NCBI RefSeq assembly: GCF_034424645.1
Contig: NZ_CP139969.1
Location: 3,657,799-3,721,798, forward strand
Direction of reading: 5' to 3'
Source: Bordetella avium
GTDB lineage: Bacteria > Pseudomonadota > Gammaproteobacteria > Burkholderiales > Burkholderiaceae_B
Length of the DNA: 64,000 nt
Part shown: piece by piece, positions 19,595-34,285 of the stretch
How positions within the stretch are numbered: position 1 is the stretch's first letter
Layout: each line of letters starts with the position of its first letter
Made by a program: the position numbers and the translations under genes
The notes under the pieces: generated by a model
What the model was told of the DNA's origin: nothing
Databases searched by the model: none
What the model saw: the letters and a program-made list of their open reading frames with translations, nothing else

Positions 19595-21898
19595 ATGGCC
19601 GCAGACCCCCGTGCGTTCCGGCCTCGCTCAGGTTTTTTCCTAACTGCGCTGCTCACGCTGTTTGCAGCATTCCTGGGCGCTTTTTCCGGCTTGGGCCGGA
19701 TCGACCAGACGCTCTACGACAGGGCGATCTCGCTGATCGGCAGACCTGCGCAAACCGATATCGTCCTGGTCACGATTGACGATGACAGTATTGCCAAAAT
19801 GGGCCGCTGGCCCTGGAAGCGGCAGGTTCATGCAGCGTTGCTAGACCAGCTGCATGAGGCACGGGCAGTCGGTCTGGATCTGATCCTGTCGGAACCCGAC
19901 CGGAACGATCCCAGCGCTGACGAGGCCCTGGCCAAGGCAATGCGCGCGCACGGCCGCGTCGTCTTGCCCCTCGTACTGGACGATCTCAATACGCCCACTG
20001 CCGCTCAAACACCCGAGCCGAAATTGGCCGATGCCGCAGCAGCCCTGGGTTTCATCAATATCCCGGTGGATGCGGATGGCGTCGTGCGTCACAGCGCCTG
20101 GGAGCGCACCGTGGGCGACGAGCGCTGGAAGCACTTTTCACTCGCCCTGCTCCAAGCCGCGAATGAACCATCCGATCATTTCATGGGCAAGGCCCAGGAC
20201 AAGGGCGAGACGCTGATTCCCTTTACGGGTCCGCCAGGCCACATAAAAATGGTGCCCTACCTGGACGTGCTGGAGGGACGGCTCGCACCGGAGTGGTTCC
20301 GCGATAAGTACGTGATCGTGGGATCTTGGGCCACGGGCTTGACCGACACCTTCCCCACACCGGTTTCACACCGCAGCAGCGGCATGGCGGGCATGGAAAT
20401 CTTGGCCAATATGTTGCAGGCCGAGCGCCAGCATTGGTCATTGCGCACGGCCTCCGCACTGGAAAACATGCTGGCCAGCGCACTGCCCGTGCTCTTACTC
20501 TGCCTGGTGATGCGACACGGCTCACCCAAGCTGTCATTGGCCCTCAATCTGATCCTGCTTCTTCTCGTGCTACCCGGCGCCGTGCTGATGCTGCGCTTTG
20601 GCCAGCTATGGTTCCCGCCTTCTGCCGCCCTCTTCAGCCTGGCGCTATGCTATCCCCTATGGAGCTGGCGCAGCCAAGAGGCCGTGCTGCGCTATATGGA
20701 CAGCGAACTCAAAAGGCTGAGGCACGAGTATGCTCCCGTGCTCGATGGCGCCCGCCCGGCCGCCAGCTTGCTGGGACGCCGTTCGGTCGAAGACCGTCTG
20801 AGCCAGTTCCGCCGCGCGCTGGCTTTGGTACGTAATCTGCGCCAGTTTCTCACTGACGGCCTGAACGGCATGCCTGATGCCACACTGGTTTTTGATCAGG
20901 CTGGCCGCCTCCAATTCCGCAATCGGGCAGCCGTGTTTTTCTTTCGCCGTATCCGGACACGGCCACCGCATATTGGTCAGCAAGCGTCGGACGTTCTTGC
21001 CACCCTGCTGCCGACAAACGCCATGCTGGAGGCCATCACGGCATCGATACAGGAAGCCGCCGGCAAACCGCCGCGCTCAGGTTGGAGCGCGGACCTGGAA
21101 ACCCGCGTGCAGGGCGGCCGCGACGTGATTTTCAAATGCGCGCCGATCCATTCCGGTGAGGGAGAGTTTGTCGGCACCATCCTCACACTGATCGACATCA
21201 GCGCCATTCGTCATGCCGAACGCCAGCGCGAAGAGATGCTGCGCTTTATTTCCCACGATATGCGGGCGCCACAAAACTCGATTCTTGCCCTGGTCGCGCT
21301 GCACGAAAAAGAAGCACACAGCCAGGACCAGACAGAAACCTTGCAGCGCATTGCTCAACTGGCGACTCGCACGCTGCACTTGATGGATGGCTTCGTGCAA
21401 TTGACACGCGCGGAGTCCATGAAGATAAACAAGGTGCCCCTGGACCTGGCCGACTTGTTGCGTGAAGTCTGTGATGATTTTTGGGCAGTCTCTCAAACCC
21501 GCCATATCACCGTCGTCCTGGATGACGCCTTACCCAGCGCCTTTGTGATGGGCGACCAAGCCTTGCTGCGCCGCGCTCTCGCCAATCTGCTGGATAACGC
21601 GATTAAGTACAGCCCTAGAGACAGCCGCATTCAGTGCAGCGTCGGCCAGGATGATTTGTATTGGGTGATACGTATTCAGGATGAAGGGCCGGGAATCGCC
21701 GCCGAGGATATGGAGCGTGTATTTCAGCCTTTTTCGCGCATGGGCGCCGCTATCGATGCGGATGCCGGTGGCGCAGGGCTGGGCCTAGCCTTTGTGCGTA
21801 CCGTAGCCGAACGGCATCAGGGCCGGGCCTGGGTGACCAGCGCCCCGGGGCAGGGTTCGACGTTCTTGTTCAAGCTACCGCGCAGCGAAGAACACTGA
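19595..21898 (+). CDS. CHASE2-domain sensor histidine kinase
   Basis: A 767-residue membrane kinase. One membrane segment lies at about 13-33. A periplasmic CHASE2 domain follows at about 35-275 (DIVLVTIDDDSIAKMGRWPW, VGSWATGLTDTFPTP), then three close membrane segments at about 285-355. A PAS-like region lies near 430-545. The dimerisation/phosphoacceptor helix has H554 in FISHDMRAPQ. The ATPase part shows N-box NLLDNAIKYSP, G1 DEGPGIAAEDM and G2 AGLGLAFVRTV. GGAAG precedes the ATG. It is probably coupled to the response regulator at 17734. CHASE2 next to FecR is a recurrent pairing in proteobacteria, but the ligand is unknown. Confidence 0.92.
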   Translation: MAADPRAFRPRSGFFLTALLTLFAAFLGAFSGLGRIDQTLYDRAISLIGRPAQTDIVLVTIDDDSIAKMGRWPWKRQVHAALLDQLHEARAVGLDLILSEPDRNDPSADEALAKAMRAHGRVVLPLVLDDLNTPTAAQTPEPKLADAAAALGFINIPVDADGVVRHSAWERTVGDERWKHFSLALLQAANEPSDHFMGKAQDKGETLIPFTGPPGHIKMVPYLDVLEGRLAPEWFRDKYVIVGSWATGLTDTFPTPVSHRSSGMAGMEILANMLQAERQHWSLRTASALENMLASALPVLLLCLVMRHGSPKLSLALNLILLLLVLPGAVLMLRFGQLWFPPSAALFSLALCYPLWSWRSQEAVLRYMDSELKRLRHEYAPVLDGARPAASLLGRRSVEDRLSQFRRALALVRNLRQFLTDGLNGMPDATLVFDQAGRLQFRNRAAVFFFRRIRTRPPHIGQQASDVLATLLPTNAMLEAITASIQEAAGKPPRSGWSADLETRVQGGRDVIFKCAPIHSGEGEFVGTILTLIDISAIRHAERQREEMLRFISHDMRAPQNSILALVALHEKEAHSQDQTETLQRIAQLATRTLHLMDGFVQLTRAESMKINKVPLDLADLLREVCDDFWAVSQTRHITVVLDDALPSAFVMGDQALLRRALANLLDNAIKYSPRDSRIQCSVGQDDLYWVIRIQDEGPGIAAEDMERVFQPFSRMGAAIDADAGGAGLGLAFVRTVAERHQGRAWVTSAPGQGSTFLFKLPRSEEH

Positions 21899-21904
21899 CG
21901 CTGA

Positions 21905-23029
21905 TCAGCGAAAGATGTGGCTGATCGCAGCGCCCGCTTTGACCTCAAGGGCCGCCATATAGGGCTGCCAGTCACCATGGCGCACCATCACGCTGTATTT
22001 TCCGGGAACCAGTTTGAGTTCCCGCAGCGGTGGCGATACGCCACGGTTCACGCCGTTTATCCAGACTTCACCCCAAGGCTGAATATTCAGAGGCACCGCG
22101 ATACCGGCCTGATTATCTGCCTTCACTTCAGTAGCAAGACCAGGTGCAGGCCCCGCAGCGGCCTGCGGCACCAGCAGTTGGGCCGCTGAGGCCAACAGAA
22201 CCGGCGACTTTTTGGGAACGAAAGCGACCGGCACCGTTTGAGACGCGGCGATCACTGGCGGCGCCGCATTGGCGAGACGATCCCAGCAGTACACGGCCAT
22301 CGCCAACATGGCAAGCAATGAGAGGCAGACCAGCGCCAAGCTACCCCTGCGCGATGCCACATGGAGCAGGGGTAGCATACGGGGTTCTTCAGCATGCAAC
22401 TCGATAGGGGGAATCGTCACCAGCGCCGCCTGATCAACCGCAGGCATGAAAGCGAGGCTTGCAGCGAAGTCCGCCATAGACTGCGGCCTATCCTGCGGAC
22501 ACAAAGCGAGTCCGGCATCGATGCTGCGCAGAAACTCCTGGCTATAGCGCGGCAATTCGCGTTGTGCCAGCGGCACGTAATTATCTTGCTCAAATCGGTC
22601 GGCACTCGGTGCCGGCAGCGTACCGGTCACCAGCGAATGCACGACCGCACAGAGGCTGTAAATATCACTCCACGGGCCGCGTGGCCATTGCATCGACTGC
22701 ACATAAAACTCATAGGGTGCAAAGCCGGCGACAACAACAGGCCCCGGACTTTCTGACTGACGTGGCTGCGTATCCACGGCCATGAGATGAGCTCGGCCCC
22801 CCTCATCCAAGCCGATTGAGGATGTGCTGACATCGCCGCAAATACGGCCTCTGTCGTGTAAAGCCTGCAACGGTGCAATCAGCTCTTTGAGCAGCCGCTT
22901 GATGCGCGCCTCGGGTACGCCTCCGCCTGCCGTGGCGGCAATCGCATTCAGTGGCCTATGAGCCAACGGAGCAGCACCGGCAAACGGACTGCGCGACATC
23001 GATGGACCTGCTGCAAAAAAAGATTGCAT
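21905..23029 (-). CDS. Membrane-anchored Ser/Thr kinase-like pseudokinase with C-terminal PEGA-like domain
   Basis: A 374-residue protein convergent with the CHASE2 kinase, six bases apart. Residues about 25-205 resemble the C-lobe of a Hanks-type kinase: ALHDRGRICGDVSTSSI at the catalytic loop, GFAPYEFY at the APE region, GPWSDIYSLCAVVHSLVTG after it. The N-lobe with glycine loop and Lys is absent. The catalytic loop keeps only Asp (HRDxKxxN becomes CGDVSTSS), and DFG is DTQ. ATP-driven phosphotransfer is therefore unlikely. A membrane helix lies at about 232-252. The C-terminus (GEVWINGVNRGVSPPLREL, PGKYSVMV) is a PEGA-like surface domain. The start at 23029 lacks a clear ribosome-binding site; ATG 22999 is possible. 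Confidence 0.8.
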   Translation of the reverse strand: MQSFFAAGPSMSRSPFAGAAPLAHRPLNAIAATAGGGVPEARIKRLLKELIAPLQALHDRGRICGDVSTSSIGLDEGGRAHLMAVDTQPRQSESPGPVVVAGFAPYEFYVQSMQWPRGPWSDIYSLCAVVHSLVTGTLPAPSADRFEQDNYVPLAQRELPRYSQEFLRSIDAGLALCPQDRPQSMADFAASLAFMPAVDQAALVTIPPIELHAEEPRMLPLLHVASRRGSLALVCLSLLAMLAMAVYCWDRLANAAPPVIAASQTVPVAFVPKKSPVLLASAAQLLVPQAAAGPAPGLATEVKADNQAGIAVPLNIQPWGEVWINGVNRGVSPPLRELKLVPGKYSVMVRHGDWQPYMAALEVKAGAAISHIFR

Positions 23030-23065
23030 CTGAACATACGCGGCGATGACGGCCGCAGCACCCTT

Positions 23066-23091
23066 TACTCAAACAAGCTACTCAAACAAGC
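23066..23091 (-). repeat. Perfect 13-base tandem duplication upstream of the pseudokinase
   Basis: TACTCAAACAAGC occurs twice with no gap (23066-23078 and 23079-23091), 37 bases before the pseudokinase start. It may be a slippage duplication or a two-site operator. Confidence 0.6.
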
Positions 23092-23785
23092 GGCTTCCAA
23101 AAGATTGATCTGAGAACTCTCCGACGAGGCGTTTACACAAGGCTACTAGAACTTGTCAGATGGCCAAGCATAAACCAGCTTAGTGATAAATCGCGGCTTC
23201 CCGTTGAAACGATTGAATATCCCAGTGTTTTCACTACCCCGGCGCTTTTTCTCCTCGGGTTTACGCTAGGTCGAACGGATACTTTCAGGACTGCCCCCTG
23301 TTCGGCCTGTTTCTGTATCGGATAAGTGTGTCTCAGCGCATCCGGCTCCGCTTCACCGCGCCGGGCATTACCGTGACGCGGCAGGCCATCACTGAGCGCG
23401 CGGGGATGGGCATTTGCTGTCACCGAATGGAGGTCACTAGAGGCGTCACGTTCAAACACAGAAAACAGTGCGCGGCCACTGCAATTTTCATAATGGTTGT
23501 GTGCTCAACTTTTTGGGCAGACGGCAATCCCATCAATCGAACCTCAGCGAATCGCTTTAATTTCGACGACGGGCAAGGCGAAAACACCATGGACGTTGGC
23601 AGCGTCTTGAAGGCCGTTGTTCATATTGCCCCCCTGAAGTATTTATGGCCACGCAATAGCACGGAAGAGCTAGCGCGCTGCATAACGCAGGAGAAGGCCA
23701 TCCGGATGCGAACCACACTCGGCCAGACGGCCAGGAACACGAGCCCCTGTTCAGCCCCCCTCTTCGAAACGTCGAATTAAGGAGC
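23092..23785. other. Gene-free region between pseudokinase and rpoC
   Basis: About 700 bases that separate the signalling island from rpoBC. Open frames of 80-150 codons exist on both strands, but none has recognisable domains, consistent codon use or a good ribosome-binding site. The stretch may be eroded sequence. Confidence 0.5.
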
Positions 23786-23818
23786 AAAAAAACTGCCGGC
23801 ACAGGGCCGGCAGTTTTT
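23786..23818 (-). terminator. Intrinsic terminator after rpoC
   Basis: CTGCCGGC (23793-23800) pairs with GCCGGCAG (23806-23813) around a 5-base loop. It is flanked by seven A on one side and five T on the other, so it can work in both directions. It lies 23 bases past the rpoC stop. Confidence 0.92.
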
Positions 23819-23840
23819 GACTTGCAGCAAACCCGCAGGT

Positions 23841-28081
<4,241 letters not shown>

Positions 28082-28082
<1 letters not shown>

Positions 28083-31000
28083 TAGTTACGCTCCAAATCC
28101 ATGTCGAGGGCCAGCGAGCGAATTTCCTTCACCAGCACGTTAAACGATTCCGGCATGCCGGCGTCGATGACGTGATCGCCCTTAACGATGTTTTCGTAAA
28201 CCTTGGTCCGGCCGGTGATGTCATCCGACTTCACGGTCAGCATTTCCTGCAGGGTGTAGGAGGCGCCATAGGCTTCCAGCGCCCACACTTCCATCTCACC
28301 GAAACGCTGGCCGCCGAACTGCGCTTTACCGCCCAACGGCTGCTGAGTCACGAGCGAGTACGGACCGGTCGAACGAGCGTGCATCTTGTCATCGACCAAG
28401 TGATGCAGCTTCAGGTAGTGCATGTAGCCGATGGTGACCGGACGCTCGAATTTCTCGCCGGTACGGCCGTCGAACAGCCAGGCCTGAGCACGCGAAGGCG
28501 TCAGTTGCATGCGCTTGGCCACGTCATCCGGGTAGGCCAGCTCGAGCATCATGGTGATTTCATCTTCGGTCGCGCCGTCAAACACCGGCGTAGCGAACGG
28601 AACGCCGCGCTTCAGGTTGTTGGCCAGTTCGATGACTTCCTCATCCGACAGCTCGCTGATGCGCGCGCCGGTGCCGGTCGTGTTGTAGACCTTTTCCAGA
28701 TAGGCACGGATGTTCTTGACCTGAGCCGTGCGCTCGTCCTGGAGCATGTCGGCGATACGCTGACCCACGCCCTTGGCGGCCCAACCCAGGTGAACTTCCA
28801 GCACCTGACCAACGTTCATCCGCGACGGCACGCCGAGCGGGTTCAGAACGATGTCGGCAGTCGTGCCATCGGCCATGTGGGGCATATCCTCAACCGGAGT
28901 AATACGCGAGACCACACCCTTATTACCGTGGCGGCCGGCCATCTTGTCGCCAGGCTGCAGACGACGCTTCACGGCCAGATAGACCTTGATCATCTTGAGC
29001 ACGCCCGGAGGCAGCTCGTCACCCTGCGTGAGCTTCTTGCGCTTTTCTTCGAACGCGAGGTCGAATTGGTGGCGCTTTTGCTCCAGCGATTCCTTGGCCT
29101 GCTCCAGCACGACGGCATGCGGCTCGTCCGACAGACGAATATCGAACCACTGCCAGCGATCCAGATCCGCCAGGTAAGCCTTGGTAACGGTAGCACCCTT
29201 AGCCAGCTTGCGCGGACCGCCATTGACGGTCTTGCCCACCAGCAGCTTCTCGATACGATCGAACTGGTCGTTCTCAACGATGCGCAGCTGGTCGTTCAGG
29301 TCTTGGCGATAGCGGCGCAGCTCATCATCGATGATGGACTGTGCACGCTTGTCGCGCACGATGCCTTCGCGGGTGAAGACTTGCACGTCAATAACCGTGC
29401 CCGTCATACCCGAGGGCACGCGCAGCGAGGTGTCTTTAACGTCGGAAGCCTTCTCGCCAAAAATGGCGCGCAGCAGTTTTTCTTCCGGCGTGAGCTGGGT
29501 TTCGCCTTTGGGCGTTACCTTGCCGACCAGCACGTCGTCAGCGCTGACTTCGGCGCCGATGTAGACGATGCCCGACTCATCCAGACGGTTGAGCTGGGTC
29601 TCGGCCAGGTTGCTGATGTCGCGCGTGATTTCTTCAGGCCCGAGCTTGGTATCGCGAGCGACCACGGTCAACTCTTCGATATGCACCGAGGTATAGCGGT
29701 CATCGGCCACCACGCGCTCGGAAATCAAGATCGAGTCTTCGAAGTTGTAGCCGTTCCAGGGCATGAAGGCGATCAGCATGTTCTGGCCCAGAGCGAGTTC
29801 GCCCAGGTCAGTCGATGCGCCGTCAGCCAGCACGTCACCCTTGGCGACGCGGTCGCCACGTTTGACGATCGGACGCTGGTTGATATTCGTGTTCTGGTTG
29901 GAACGGGTGTACTTGATGAGGTTGTAGATATCTACGCCCACTTCGCCCGCGACGTTTTCTTCGTCGTTGACGCGGATCACGACGCGCTCGGCGTCAACGT
30001 GGTCGACCAGGCCGCCACGCAGCGCCTGCACGGTCGTGCCCGAGTCAACAGCGACAGTGCGCTCGATGCCGGTACCGACGAGCGGCTTTTCCGGACGCAG
30101 GCAAGGCACGGCCTGGCGCTGCATGTTGGCGCCCATCAGTGCACGGTTGGCGTCATCGTGCTCAAGGAAGGGGATCAGCGAAGCCGCGACAGATACGATC
30201 TGCGACGGCGCCACGTCCATGTAGTGCACGTTGACCGGCGAGGTCAGCATGGTTTCGCCTGCTTCACGGCAAGCGACCAGGTCATCGACGAAACGGCCTT
30301 CCGCATCCAGCGCGGCGTTAGCCTGCGCAATCACATAGTGGCTTTCTTCGATAGCCGACAGATAGTCGATCTGATCGCTGACGCGGCCGTCGATAATCTT
30401 GCGGTAAGGCGTTTCCAGGAAACCGTACTCGTTCAGACGAGCGTACAGCGCCATGGAGTTGATCAGACCGATGTTCGGGCCTTCCGGCGTTTCGATCGGG
30501 CAGACACGGCCGTAATGGGTCGGATGCACGTCGCGGACTTCAAAGCCGGCACGCTCGCGCGTCAAACCGCCAGGGCCCAGAGCTGAAACACGACGCTTGT
30601 GCGTGATTTCCGACAACGGGTTGGTCTGGTCCATGAACTGCGACAACTGGCTCGAACCGAAGAACTCCTTGATGGCAGCCGAGATCGGCTTGGAGTTGAT
30701 CAGGTCGTGCGGCATCAGGTTTTCCGTCTCGGCCTGGCCCAGACGTTCCTTGACGGCGCGCTCGACACGCACCAGACCGGCGCGGAACTGGTTTTCGGCC
30801 AGTTCGCCCACACAGCGCACGCGGCGGTTGCCCAGGTGATCGATATCGTCGATCTGGCCACGGCCGTTACGCAGCTCGACCAGCACCTTGATGGTCTCGA
30901 GGATGTCTTCGTCGGTCAGGGTCATCGGGCCATTGGCGTCATCGCCACGACCCAGACGGCTATTGACCTTCATGCGACCCACGCGCGACAAATCGTAGGT

Positions 31001-32194
31001 TTCTTCGCTATAGAACAGACGCTGGAACAGCGCTTCGACCGCTTCTTCGGTCGGCGGCTCGCCAGGGCGCATCATGCGGTAGATAGCTACGCGCGCAGCA
31101 GTCTGATCGACCGTTTCGTCGGTACGCAGCGTCTGCGAGATGTAGGGACCACGATCCAGATCGTTGGTGTACAGGGTTTGCAGATCAAGCACCTTGGCCG
31201 CGCGCATGGCGTCCAGCACGCTTTCGGTGATTTCGTCGTTAGCCAACGCAATCACTTCACCCGTGTCGGGGTCCACAACGTTCTTGGCCAGCACGCGCCC
31301 ATAGAGGAAATCCTCAGGCACGGAAATACGCTGGATGCCACCATTGGCGAGATCACGCAGATGTTTGGCGTTGATACGCTTGTCTTTCTCGACAATCACC
31401 TTACCGGCACGGTCGGTGATGTCGAATCGGGCCATTTCGCCCTTCCAGCGCTCGGGCACGAATTCCATCATCGCGCCTTCGCTCTTCAACTCGAAATTGT
31501 CGAAATCGAAGAAGTGAGCGAGGATGGACTCCGGCGTCATGCCGATGGCCTTCAGCAGGATCGTCACGGGCATTTTGCGGCGACGGTCCACACGGAAGAA
31601 CAGCACGTCCTTGGGATCGAACTCAAAGTCGAGCCAGGAGCCACGGTAGGGAATCACGCGGGCAGAGAACAACAGCTTGCCCGAGCTGTGCGTTTTACCG
31701 CGGTCGTGTTCGAAGAACACGCCGGGCGAACGGTGCAGCTGCGAAACGATGACACGCTCCGTACCATTGATCACGAAAGAACCGGTCGTGGTCATGAGCG
31801 GAATTTCGCCCATGTAGACTTCCTGTTCCTTCACTTCCTTGATGGTGGGCTTGCTGACTTCGCGGTCAAGCAACACCAGGCGGACCTTGGCACGCAGCGG
31901 CGATGCGTAGGTCAAGCCACGTTGTTGACATTCCTTGACATCGAACACCGGCTCGCCAAGCGCATAGCTGACGAACTCCAAGCGCGCCATACCGTTGTGA
32001 CTGACGATCGGAAAAATCGACGTAAACGCCGCCTGCAAGCCTTCATTAACCCGATCCGCAGTGGCGGTCTCGGCTTGCAGAAAAGTTAGGTAGGATTGAA
32101 GTTGCGTCGCAAGCAGAAAGGGAACGTTCTGAACGTCTTCACGCTTAGCGAAGCTTTTGCGGATGCGCTTTTTTTCGGTGTACGAGTAAGGCAT
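28082..32194 (-). CDS. rpoB: RNA polymerase beta subunit
   Basis: A 1370-residue beta subunit starting [20 protein letters not shown] at 32194; an in-frame extension to 32218 is not beta-like. The rifampicin region [19 protein letters not shown] and [11 protein letters not shown] carries the sensitive-type Asp, His and Ser residues. [15 protein letters not shown] near residue 1095 and the C-terminal [12 protein letters not shown] clamp region are conserved. It is preceded by two RNA hairpins after rplL and overlaps rpoC by one base. Confidence 0.99.
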
Positions 32195-32251
32195 GAGCAC
32201 TCCGACTCGAGGTTGCATGGGCCGTCAACCACGGCCCCAGGTGATACGACT

Positions 32252-32296
32252 CCAGGAAACACCCCTAAAAACCCGCTATCAGGAGGGGTTTCCTGG
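32252..32296 (-). promoter_or_regulatory. Long hairpin in rplL-rpoB spacer (processing-site type)
   Basis: CCAGGAAAC plus CCCCT at 32252-32266 pairs with the arm ending at 32296, giving a stem of about 14 bp with one mismatch. E. coli has an RNase III-cleaved hairpin at the same place; the same role is inferred here. Confidence 0.6.
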
Positions 32297-32302
32297 AAAC
32301 GC

Positions 32303-32339
32303 AAAAGCCCGGGGACTGCAAATAGCGCTGTCCCCGGGC
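32303..32339 (-). terminator. Partial terminator/attenuator after rplL
   Basis: GCCCGGGGAC (32307-32316) pairs with GTCCCCGGGC (32330-32339), and only four T follow on the minus strand. A leaky attenuator between rplL and rpoB would lower polymerase output relative to L7/L12, as is known in E. coli. Confidence 0.65.
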
Positions 32340-32354
32340 AGATAACGCGAAGGT

Positions 32355-32735
32355 TTACTTGACTTCGACCTTGGCGCCGGCTTCTTCCAGCTTCTTCTTA
32401 GCGGCTTCAGCGTCAGCCTTGGGCAGGGCTTCCTTGACGGGCTTCGGAGCGCCGTCAACCAGGTCCTTGGCTTCCTTCAGGCCCAGACCGGTCAGCTCGC
32501 GCACGGCCTTGATGACGGACACCTTGTTGGCGCCGGCTTCGACCAGCACAACGGTGAACTCGGTCTGCTCTTCAGCAGCGGCAGCAGCGCCACCAGCGGC
32601 CGGAGCGGCCACGGCAACAGCAGCGGCAGCAGCCGACACGCCAAACTTCTCTTCCATTTCCTTGATCAGCTCGGACAGTTCGAGCACGGTCATGCCAGCG
32701 ATGGCGTCAAGGATTTCAGCTTTGTTAAGTGCCAT
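32355..32735 (-). CDS. rplL: 50S ribosomal protein L7/L12
   Basis: A 126-residue stalk protein. The N-terminal dimerisation region [20 protein letters not shown] is followed by an Ala/Gly-rich hinge at about 35-55 and the globular domain ([39 protein letters not shown]). It recruits translation factors such as EF-Tu and EF-G to the ribosome. It is placed 84 bases after rplJ. Confidence 0.98.
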   Translation of the reverse strand: MALNKAEILDAIAGMTVLELSELIKEMEEKFGVSAAAAAVAVAAPAAGGAAAAAEEQTEFTVVLVEAGANKVSVIKAVRELTGLGLKEAKDLVDGAPKPVKEALPKADAEAAKKKLEEAGAKVEVK

Positions 32736-32819
32736 TTTCTTTAGAACTCCAGAATTGGGTAATGCCAGGGTTGGGTGTCGCTTAGTCGTTCAGCGAGATT
32801 CCGCAAGACGCGCCTGATA

Positions 32820-33344
32820 TCAGGCGGCGGCCTTCTGGTCGCGCACGGCGGCGAGGCCACGGGCGAACTTGGTCGGAACTTCGTTGAGCGTACGCACGAA
32901 TTGCGCGATCGGGGCTTGCATGGTGCCCAGCAGTTTCGAGAGCAACTCTTCACGCGAGGGCATCGTGGCCAGGGCCTTGACGCCTTCTTGGTTCAGCAAG
33001 TTGTTGGGCAAGGAGCCCGCCTTGATGACCAGCTTATCGTTGCTCTTTGCGAAACCGGCGAGGACCTTGGCCGCCGCGACCGGATCAGCGCTGATACCAT
33101 AGATCAGCGGACCGGTCAGTTGCTCAGCCAACGGCTCGAAAGCCGTGCCAGCAACAGCACGACGGGCCAGCGAGTTCTTAAGAACACGCAGGTAAACGCC
33201 CGATTCACGCGCAGTTTTGCGCAGTACGGTGACAGAGGCGACGTCCAGACCACGGTACTCGGCGATAACAATCGATTGGGCCTTGGCGACTTCCGCCGAG
33301 ACTTCCTCGATTACCACCGCTTTCTCTTGGCGATTGAGACTCAC
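32820..33344 (-). CDS. rplJ: 50S ribosomal protein L10
   Basis: A 174-residue L10, the base of the ribosomal stalk that carries L7/L12 dimers on its C-terminal helix. [15 protein letters not shown] and [18 protein letters not shown] are typical N-terminal features, and [20 protein letters not shown] is also family-like. In E. coli the L10-L7/L12 complex represses its own mRNA by binding the leader. A 243-base structured leader precedes the gene here. Confidence 0.96.
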   Translation of the reverse strand: MSLNRQEKAVVIEEVSAEVAKAQSIVIAEYRGLDVASVTVLRKTARESGVYLRVLKNSLARRAVAGTAFEPLAEQLTGPLIYGISADPVAAAKVLAGFAKSNDKLVIKAGSLPNNLLNQEGVKALATMPSREELLSKLLGTMQAPIAQFVRTLNEVPTKFARGLAAVRDQKAAA

Positions 33345-33587
33345 GGTTTGAACACTCCATCAAAAGACGCCTGGGGCCTAAGCCTTGCGCGTCAACCGAA
33401 TGCGGCGCCTGGTTGAGTTCTTCGGGTAAAGAAATCTTCCTGGGGACGCCGTCTACGCTGGATTCGGCCTATCAGAGCACCGAGATTAAGCCGACCGTCC
33501 ATGATTTGCGACGGACCGCTCCAGCGGTCTTTGACAGCAGCATCCGAAAATCTCGGATGCGGCCCAAAGTACAGTTTGCCGACGGCC
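33345..33587 (-). promoter_or_regulatory. rplJ leader region with two stable hairpins
   Basis: Between rplA and rplJ two perfect stems are visible: GACCGCT/AGCGGTC (33514-33529) and GCATCCGA/TCGGATGC (33540-33560). The position and size match the L10-binding autoregulatory leader of other bacteria. A promoter inside the region is possible, but none is clear. Confidence 0.55.
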
Positions 33588-34283
33588 TTAGGCCGACAGC
33601 GAAGCGATTTCCACGCGAGCACCGCCACCCATCGTCGACGAGACAGCGATCTTGCGCAGGTAAATACCCTTGGCGGCAGCAGGACGCGCTTTTTGCAGCG
33701 CGTCGACCAGAGCGGCCAAGTTGGTTTGCAGTTGTTCGATACCGAAGGAGGCACGACCAATGGTGGCGTGAATGATACCGGCCTTGTCGGTACGGTATTG
33801 CACTTGGCCAGCCTTGGCATTTTTCACGGCGGTGGCGACATCCGGGGTCACGGTGCCGACCTTGGGGTTCGGCATGAGACCACGCGGACCCAGGATCTGA
33901 CCCAGGGCACCGACAACACGCATCGTGTCGGGCGAAGCGATGACCACGTCGAAGTCCATTTGGCCAGCCTTGATCTGCTCGGCCAGGTCGTCCAGGCCAA
34001 CCACTTCGGCGCCAGCGGCACGGGCGGCTTCAGCCTTCTCGCCCTGGGCGAAAACGGCGACGCGAACGCTCTTGCCGGTACCAGCAGGCAGAACCACCGA
34101 GCCACGGACCAGTTGGTCGGACTTCTTGGGGTCGATGCCGAGCTGCACTGCCACGTCAATGGATTCATCGAACTTGGCGGTGGCGGTTTCCTTGACCAGG
34201 GTCAGGGCTTCAGCGACCGGGTACAGCTTGGTACGGTCGATCTTCTGGGCAATGGCGGCGGCGCGCTTAGACAATTTAGCCAT
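33588..34283 (-). CDS. rplA: 50S ribosomal protein L1
   Basis: A 231-residue L1 of the L1 stalk that helps release E-site t[20 protein letters not shown] begins the protein. [20 protein letters not shown] and [19 protein letters not shown] are the family signature. L1 represses the rplK-rplA mRNA in E. coli. It follows rplK by 2 bases. Confidence 0.97.
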
Positions 34284-34285
34284 GA

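Noticed and set aside
23328..23780. 150-codon frame between pseudokinase and rpoC
   Set aside because: No domain, poor start context, and composition unlike neighbouring genes; a remnant cannot be excluded.
30550..30700. Rifampicin resistance substitutions in RpoB
   Set aside because: The key Asp, His and Ser residues of the cluster are wild type. RpsL also keeps both lysines tied to streptomycin sensitivity.
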